From positions 1 to 18,640 of the forward strand of contig JAYUHK010000170.1 of NCBI GenBank assembly GCA_043767025.1: a stretch of 18,640 nt of DNA. The letters run 5' to 3'. The position numbers were made by a program, and so were the translations under genes. Under the pieces are notes generated by a model. The model worked only from the letters and a program-made list of their open reading frames with translations. It searched no databases and had not been told where the DNA came from. The DNA comes from JAYUHK01 sp043767025 (GTDB taxonomy: Bacteria; Bacteroidota; Bacteroidia; Chitinophagales; Saprospiraceae). Below are positions 14,062 through 18,640 of the stretch, piece after piece (the first letter of the stretch is position 1; each line of letters opens with the position of its first letter).

Positions 14062-16563
14062 TTATTCTTGAAAATATACTCGTTTTACGCGCTCCGAAAG
14101 CGTCGTAAAAATCTCATACGGAATGGTGTTGAGTGCATTCGCAAGTTCCGTCACGCTCGGACTTTCGCCAAATATCGTCGCCTCGTCGCCCTCTTGCACC
14201 TGCGGCAGCTGCGTCACGTCTATCATACACATATCCATACACACGTTGCCGATTGTGGGCGCGCGACCGCCGCCGACTTGGACGCTAAAATTACCGTTGC
14301 CCGCAGCTCGCAACAAACCGTCCGCGTAGCCGACGCTGAGCGTCGCTATGCGCATCGCTTGTTGGGCGCGACCGCTTCTGCCGTAGCCGACGGACTCGCC
14401 TGCCGCCAAGGTTTTGAGTTGCGAAACGGTGGCTTTTAGACTGCTTACGACCTTCAAAAGCGGCTGGATTTCGGCGCTGCTGTCAATGCCGTACAGCCCG
14501 ATTCCTAAACGAACCATCTCGAAATGATATTGCGGAAACCGAACAATACCGCCCGAATTGAGCAAATGCCGAAGCGGATAATAACCGATTTGCTTGCAAA
14601 TTTGTTCGTAGAGGTTTGTAAAATTTTGAGCCTGCTGGTGCGTAAATTCATCGTGCAACGGATTCTCACTCGCCGCCAAGTGCGAAAAAATAGACTGAAC
14701 TCGAAGCTGCGGATACTGCGCCAAAGTAAGTGTCAGCTTCTCGATGTCCGACTGCTCAAACCCCAAACGCTTCATTCCCGTATCCAATTTTAGGTGAATA
14801 TTTACAGTTTCGTGACTGTCTTTTACGGCAGCAATAAAATGTTTGAGTAGTGTAAGGCTATAGATTTCGGGTTCTAAACGGTAGCGAAGTATGGCATCAA
14901 AACTTTCTTCTTCGGGATTCAGCACCAAGATTGGAAGCGAAATTCCGGCTTGTCGAAGCTCAATTCCCTCGTCCGCGTAGGCTACCGCGAGGTAGCTAAT
15001 TCGCTGACTTTCCAGCAAGCGACCGACTTCGTGGCTGCCACTTCCGTAAGCTGACGCTTTTATCATCGCCATCACACGCGTGCGCGGTTGGAGGCGGCTG
15101 CGATAAACTTGCAGGTTTTCTATGAGCGCGTTCAGATTTATTTCTAAAATAGTTTTATGTGCTTTTTGTGACAGCCGATTGGCGATGCGCTCGAAAGCAA
15201 AGATGCGCGCGCCTTTGAGCAAAATAGTTTCTTGCTGGAAATCTGAATTTTTTATTTGTGCCAAAAAATCTTCTGTCGAATCAAAAAAAACACTTGATAC
15301 TTCGTTGGGCAGCTTGGGCGCAATCGCTTTTATTTCTTTCCCAATTCCTATCAACCGAGTAATATTTTTTTGGCTCAATAATTTTGTCACGGCGGCGTAA
15401 AGTTTTGTTTTGCTCCAACCGCTTTCTAAAATATCAGACAGAATAATTGTTTTTTGTGACAATGTATTTTGTTGCTCCATAAAATTAAGTGCTGCCGTGA
15501 GCGACGTAAGGTCGGAGTTGTAGCTGTCGTTGATGAGTAAGCAGCCATTGATGCCCGATTTGAGTTCGAGGCGCATTGCGACAGGCTCGAGCTGTGATAT
15601 TCGATGTCGGATAATATCGTTAGCGTAGCCGTAGCAAAGCATCAAAGCCCAGCAATGACAAGCATTTTCGATGGACGGTAAGTCCGAAAAAGGAATTTGT
15701 ATGGCTATTTCTTTTTCCCTAAAAATCGCGCTAATCGTGGTAATATGGATTTCTGAATGGATAGTGTGAACACTCAAGTCTGCTTTTTTGTTCCCTTTTT
15801 GCGACCATGAAAACAGCTTTTTGTCTGGAAATTTGTCATGGATAGCTTCTGTTATTTCCAAATAATCTACACAAAAAATCAAAATTTGTGACATTTGGAA
15901 CAAATCCAATTTTTCGTATATTTTTTCTTTATTCGACGAAAAACCTTCGCTGTGCGCTGCGCCGATGTTGGTAAAAATACCCGTCTGGCAGTCAATCAGA
16001 GGAGCGATGCGGCGCATTTCGTCTATTTTGGAGATACCTGCTTCAAAAATGCCGAGCGTATGTTGGGCGGAAATTTGCCACACCGAAAGCGGCACTCCTA
16101 TCTGCGAGTTGTAACTTTTGGGACTTCGGACTATATTAAAGTCGGACTGTAGCAGCCGGAAAAGCCACTCTTTGACAATGGTTTTTCCATTGCTCCCCGT
16201 AATGCCGATGACGGGCAGATTGGAAAACATTCGACGATGGTGCGTTGCCAACTGTTGCAGCGCGTCGGTCGTGTTTTTTACGATAATAAAATTGGAACTT
16301 GGAAATTTTTTGTACGCTATTTCTTGCGACACTACGAAGTTGCGAACTCCTTTTTCGTACAAAGGCTCGATGTAATCGTGACCATTTTGGTTCGCCCCCA
16401 CCAGCGAAAAGAACAGCGTTTCGGAAGGAAACACCAACTGGCGGCTGTCCAACAACAAGTGTTCTATGAACAGATTATGGATAAATCCGTTCAAAAACTT
16501 ACCCCCAACTATGTCACAAATCTGGGTAATTGGATAGGTATTGCTGTGATGCGTAGGTGTCAA
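14062..16563 (-). CDS. Bifunctional MurF-like ligase / alanine racemase fusion (833 residues)
   Basis: Cytoplasmic peptidoglycan-precursor enzyme. Residues about 10-460 are a Mur ligase of MurF type, which adds D-Ala-D-Ala to the UDP-MurNAc-tripeptide: ATP loop GSNGKT (123-128), FEAGIS (173-178), TNIGAAHSEGF (198-208), NDSYNSDLTSL (345-355), ILLKGARIFAFE (447-458). Residues about 472-833 are a PLP-dependent alanine racemase converting L-Ala to D-Ala: PLP lysine K502 in MIKASAYGSG, LKLDTGMKRLGF (591-602), GYGRSG (727-732), and catalytic tyrosine Y746 in SVGYADG, then GNVCMDMCMID. Such fusions are characteristic of Bacteroidota. The first half may be ligase-active or mainly structural, since many relatives also have a separate murF. 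The start is TTG at 16563; a stop lies three codons upstream and no ATG is available. A dyad overlaps this start. Confidence 0.95.
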   Translation of the reverse strand: MTPTHHSNTYPITQICDIVGGKFLNGFIHNLFIEHLLLDSRQLVFPSETLFFSLVGANQNGHDYIEPLYEKGVRNFVVSQEIAYKKFPSSNFIIVKNTTDALQQLATHHRRMFSNLPVIGITGSNGKTIVKEWLFRLLQSDFNIVRSPKSYNSQIGVPLSVWQISAQHTLGIFEAGISKIDEMRRIAPLIDCQTGIFTNIGAAHSEGFSSNKEKIYEKLDLFQMSQILIFCVDYLEITEAIHDKFPDKKLFSWSQKGNKKADLSVHTIHSEIHITTISAIFREKEIAIQIPFSDLPSIENACHCWALMLCYGYANDIIRHRISQLEPVAMRLELKSGINGCLLINDSYNSDLTSLTAALNFMEQQNTLSQKTIILSDILESGWSKTKLYAAVTKLLSQKNITRLIGIGKEIKAIAPKLPNEVSSVFFDSTEDFLAQIKNSDFQQETILLKGARIFAFERIANRLSQKAHKTILEINLNALIENLQVYRSRLQPRTRVMAMIKASAYGSGSHEVGRLLESQRISYLAVAYADEGIELRQAGISLPILVLNPEEESFDAILRYRLEPEIYSLTLLKHFIAAVKDSHETVNIHLKLDTGMKRLGFEQSDIEKLTLTLAQYPQLRVQSIFSHLAASENPLHDEFTHQQAQNFTNLYEQICKQIGYYPLRHLLNSGGIVRFPQYHFEMVRLGIGLYGIDSSAEIQPLLKVVSSLKATVSQLKTLAAGESVGYGRSGRAQQAMRIATLSVGYADGLLRAAGNGNFSVQVGGGRAPTIGNVCMDMCMIDVTQLPQVQEGDEATIFGESPSVTELANALNTIPYEIFTTLSERVKRVYFQE

Positions 16564-16613
16564 TAAAAACTACTTTTTTATATTCGGTGGCAAAATTACG
16601 CTTTTATTGACAC
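16557..16613 (-). promoter_or_regulatory. Promoter candidate and 12-bp dyad at the MurF-Alr start
   Basis: GTGTCAATAAAA at 16557-16568 and its exact complement TTTTATTGACAC at 16602-16613 are separated by 33 bases. Between them on the minus strand is TAATTTTG (16598-16591), an exact -7 box, with TTAG 19 bases before it as a weak -33 box. The proximal arm contains the TTG start codon (16563-16561). The arms could be operator half-sites around the promoter, or, in readthrough RNA, a hairpin hiding the start. Confidence 0.5.
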
Positions 16614-16617
16614 TTTT

Positions 16618-17172
16618 CTAATTTACTTGCCCTTTTAGTTGTTCGTAGTTTTCGATATATTCGGCGACCAACTGGCTGACGATGTCTTTCAAAAAGGCTT
16701 TTTCTATCCGAGCGATAGACTTTAGTTTTTCTAATTTTTCGTGGTCAAAAGCGAGCGTAATTCTTTTCTGCAACCCTTCGTGCATCTCTAAATGCGTCCC
16801 CGAGATTGTTTCGCGAATGATAAAATCCAAGCCGCTTATTGGTTTGCGCAGCACCGGCTTTTTGATTAGCATAGATTCGTTTTGCTGCTGCACCGGCTTA
16901 TTGCGCAGCTGCTCGTCCAAACTTTCCTGAAACGCGTCTTGCAAAAGCGACTCCAAATCAGACGCAAAATTTTTGAGTGCCGACGAGCGACGCACTGGCG
17001 GCGACGGAGCAATGCCCGCCGCAGTATCCGCCGTAAGAGCTGCGGATACCAGTTTGGGCGCATTTTTGGGCTTGCCCAAAAACACAGCCGACGCGTCTAT
17101 CACGTCTGTCCCGCCTGCCGCCGAACCGCCGAATAGACTGTCTAAACCGTTTGAAAATTTCTTCTTGCTCAA
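16618..17172 (-). CDS. Probable partner protein of the ParA ATPase, possible ribbon-helix-helix DNA-binding C-terminus (184 residues)
   Basis: The frame is open to GTG at 17244 (208 residues), but TTG at 17172 gives MSKKKFSNGLDSLFGG, which resembles the GLDALF-type N-terminus of ParB/Spo0J proteins and of short ParA-partner proteins, so I choose it. In the preferred numbering residues about 1-16 form this motif, about 17-75 a low-complexity Ala/Pro linker, about 76-100 a helix (SDLESLLQDAFQESLDEQL), and about 135-180 a C-terminal unit RITLAFDHEKLEKLKSIA... then KAFLKDIVSQLVAEYIENY, with the beta-helix-helix pattern of ribbon-helix-helix DNA-binding domains. No ParB nuclease/CTPase core is present. 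Located after parA in the same direction (238 bases, with repeat R2 between), it could bind a centromere-like site or stimulate ParA ATPase. I do not know a characterised relative. Confidence 0.6.
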   Translation of the reverse strand: MSKKKFSNGLDSLFGGSAAGGTDVIDASAVFLGKPKNAPKLVSAALTADTAAGIAPSPPVRRSSALKNFASDLESLLQDAFQESLDEQLRNKPVQQQNESMLIKKPVLRKPISGLDFIIRETISGTHLEMHEGLQKRITLAFDHEKLEKLKSIARIEKAFLKDIVSQLVAEYIENYEQLKGQVN

Positions 17173-17242
17173 AACTATATCTTTTTTAAGGTGGCTTTTA
17201 TGTTGTATTTGCGATTTTTCGCAGCAGACAATTACTTTTCTC

Positions 17243-17262
17243 ACGCATTTTCAAAAATGCGT
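17243..17262. repeat. Short palindrome in the ParA-partner spacer
   Basis: ACGCATTTTCAAAAATGCGT has 9-base complementary arms with two central bases. It lies about 70 bases upstream of the preferred TTG of the ParA partner and just at the alternative GTG start. It may be an operator or a site for the partner protein; no second copy was found in the window. Confidence 0.45.
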
Positions 17263-17308
17263 CTGACACAAATTACCCATTATCTCTACCAAATTACAAA
17301 CTATCACT

Positions 17309-17408
17309 GCATTGTTTTTTCGTTTCAACGCGCTGCGCTGGACTTCAAAAATGCCTTGTCATGGATTGAATTTATTTGAAAAATTGAGTATTTTATTTCC
17401 TCTTCGCT
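17309..17408 (-). repeat. Dispersed intergenic repeat R2, copy 2
   Basis: Second copy of the repeat at 11290-11390, in the same orientation, between the parA stop codon (17411) and the downstream gene. Shared core TTTTTTCGTTTCAACGC and TTCAAAAATGCCTTG, then a similar AT-rich tail TTTATTTGAAAAATTGAG. See copy 1 for the conserved stem on the minus strand. Confidence 0.7.
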
Positions 17409-17410
17409 CT

Positions 17411-18172
17411 TTAGACCGTCACGCCTTCTGTCCGTGCGATGATTTCTTTGCAAAGTTCAAAATAATCGTCCGCGCCGATACTTTTGGGAGCATAGCCAAA
17501 AATATCTTTGCGCTGTGCAGGAGCTTCCGCCAACGCCACATTGTCGCGAATATAGGTTTTGAAAACTTTTTCCTCAAAATATTTGTGTATCGTTTCTACC
17601 ACGTCGCGGTTGAGGACGCGCCGAGAGTCGTACATGGTAGCGATTACGCCGCCGATTTCGAGATTTTTATTGAGCCTGAATTTGACTTTGTCAATTACTT
17701 GTTTGATTTTCGCCAAACCTTGCAGTGCCAAAAACTCCGTTTGAAGCGGAATATACACGAACCTACTGCTTGTGAGCGCGTTGAGCGTCAGCAAGCCAAG
17801 CGACGGCGGACAGTCGATAAGGATATAGTCGTAATCCTCCACAATCGGAGCGAACAGCTCGCGCAAGAGATACTCGCGCCCAGCTTCATTGACGAGTTCC
17901 ATTTCCGCGCCCGACAAGTCGAGCGAAGAGGTAACGACATCTAAACCCGGCTTCGCGCTGTACGGCACGAGTTCTGATTCGCCGCGTAGGGCTTCGTAGA
18001 TGGTGTACTTTTGGCGTGGAATGCCAAGAGAAAGCGTGAGATTGGCTTGCGGGTCGAGGTCGAGCAAGAGAACTTTTTTGCCCAACTCTACAAGACCTGC
18101 GCCGATGTTGATGGTGCTGGTGGTTTTGCCCACACCGCCTTTGTGGTTCAAGAGAGAAATGATGATGCCCAT
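17411..18172 (-). CDS. parA: ParA/Soj-type chromosome-partitioning ATPase (253 residues)
   Basis: Deviant Walker ATPase that forms nucleotide-dependent dimers on DNA and moves or positions chromosomes or other cargo. The open frame starts at 18223, but ATG at 18172 gives MGIIISLLNHKGGVGKTT, the standard beginning of the family, with the deviant P-loop KGGVGKTT at 10-17 of the 253-residue form. Then come LLLDLDPQANLTLSLG (switch I / Walker A' region), the Walker B motif YDYILIDCPPSLGLLTLNAL, and IPLQTEFLALQGLAKIKQVI with TMYDSRRVLNRDVVETI in the C-terminal half. Length is typical of chromosomal ParA/Soj. A normal ParB does not follow; instead a small unusual protein lies downstream, so it could be either the chromosomal Soj or an orphan ParA devoted to another cargo. 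The box TATATTTG at 18269-18262 (minus strand) fits the -7 consensus without a good -33 box. Confidence 0.93.
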   Translation of the reverse strand: MGIIISLLNHKGGVGKTTSTINIGAGLVELGKKVLLLDLDPQANLTLSLGIPRQKYTIYEALRGESELVPYSAKPGLDVVTSSLDLSGAEMELVNEAGREYLLRELFAPIVEDYDYILIDCPPSLGLLTLNALTSSRFVYIPLQTEFLALQGLAKIKQVIDKVKFRLNKNLEIGGVIATMYDSRRVLNRDVVETIHKYFEEKVFKTYIRDNVALAEAPAQRKDIFGYAPKSIGADDYFELCKEIIARTEGVTV

Positions 18173-18640
18173 ATTTGTAACGTAAGGTATTTTCGGAACG
18201 TTTTTAGTGAGGAGAGTGTCCAAAATAAAATATCTATTTTGTTTTTCCTTATTCCCGAAGGCAAATATATGAATATATTTTAATACGAATATAATTTTTT
18301 TGAATATTTTTTTTGAAATATATGAAAAAATTATTTTTGACTTTTTTTTAGAAATTCGGTTTTCAAAATCCCCAGCCGACTTTCGTACACAAGTATGTAG
18401 CCAGCGTTACTGGTATCTTTGGGGCATCAGCAGCTTATATCAAAGCATCATCAAAATTTGTTTATGCAGTTTGAAAATTTTAATAACTCACGTTACGCAA
18501 AAAATCTTTTTACTAAAATTTCAGACGGCTTTTTATTCGATGTGACTGTATTTTCAGACGTGCCTTGTAGAAATTCAAGTTTTTGCAAAAATATCGTCTG
18601 GCGAAGCGAAAACTGTTTGAGTCTGGCGCAGCCGACGAGT
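18173..18640. other. Region upstream of parA with no convincing gene
   Basis: The first 180 bases are AT-rich and should hold the parA promoter (TATATTTG at 18269-18262, minus strand). From 18352 to 18474 a plus-strand frame of 40 codons without a start codon has protein-like content (QNPQPTFVHKYVASVTG, then ASAAYIKASSKFVYAV). The last 50 bases hold two imperfect copies of GTCTGGCG-type sequence (18595-18610 and 18620-18635, 12 of 16 identical). Other open frames here have unconvincing composition. Confidence 0.5.

Noticed and set aside
18300..18545. 81-residue plus-strand ORF upstream of parA
   Set aside because: Phe/Ile/Lys-rich N-terminus from AT-rich DNA and no recognisable pattern; another frame in the same place looks more protein-like.
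18595..18635. Two GTCTGGCG-type direct repeats at the window end
   Set aside because: Only 12 of 16 bases agree and the region is cut by the window edge, so no element can be defined.

Overview
The window looks like chromosomal DNA from a member of the Bacteroidota, probably of the Cytophagales type. Seen directly: a protein with a type IX secretion (T9SS) type A C-terminal sorting domain, a SprE/PorW-like gliding/T9SS lipoprotein, a MurF-alanine racemase fusion, A-rich leaders without Shine-Dalgarno sites, and promoter candidates matching the Bacteroidota form TTG/TTTG-N20-21-TAnnTTTG. Genes have intermediate GC while the spacers are very AT-rich. The species cannot be named from this.

Layout. 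At 1-284 is the 3' end of a Rpn-family nuclease gene cut by the window edge, followed by a doubtful small ORF on the minus strand. A CNNM/CBS (HlyC/CorC type) membrane protein is on the minus strand at 591-1895. An AT-rich spacer then leads into a region of about 250 nt with a consensus-like promoter, a 15-codon mini-ORF and four hairpins, upstream of a secreted T9SS cargo protein (2658-4445, +). A strong terminator separates this from the minus-strand pair gmhA-nadB (6727 to 4530). Two tRNA genes (Met or Ile2 with anticodon CAT, and Ser with GGA) lie on the minus strand between a clear promoter and a clear terminator. A small tail-anchored hypothetical protein (7407-7790, +) is followed by a spacer with a nested palindrome and a 27-codon peptide that may be a Fic remnant.

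The right half starts with the large SprE/PorW-like lipoprotein gene (11112 to 8083, -), divergent from a membrane-anchored M23 peptidoglycan peptidase (11449-12351, +). From 18172 down to 12459 all genes are on the minus strand: ParA-type ATPase, a probable ParA partner, the MurF-Alr fusion, a DinB-fold protein and a radical SAM/SPASM protein. Short spacings suggest that the last four are at least partly cotranscribed. Shared themes are cell envelope and surface (MurF-Alr, M23, GmhA, T9SS) and DNA segregation (ParA).

No large undescribed multi-gene system is evident. The most unusual signals are non-coding: the structured region before the T9SS gene, the nested palindrome, two pairs of dispersed intergenic repeats, a 12-bp dyad that brackets the promoter and start of the MurF-Alr gene, and several genes whose best start is TTG.
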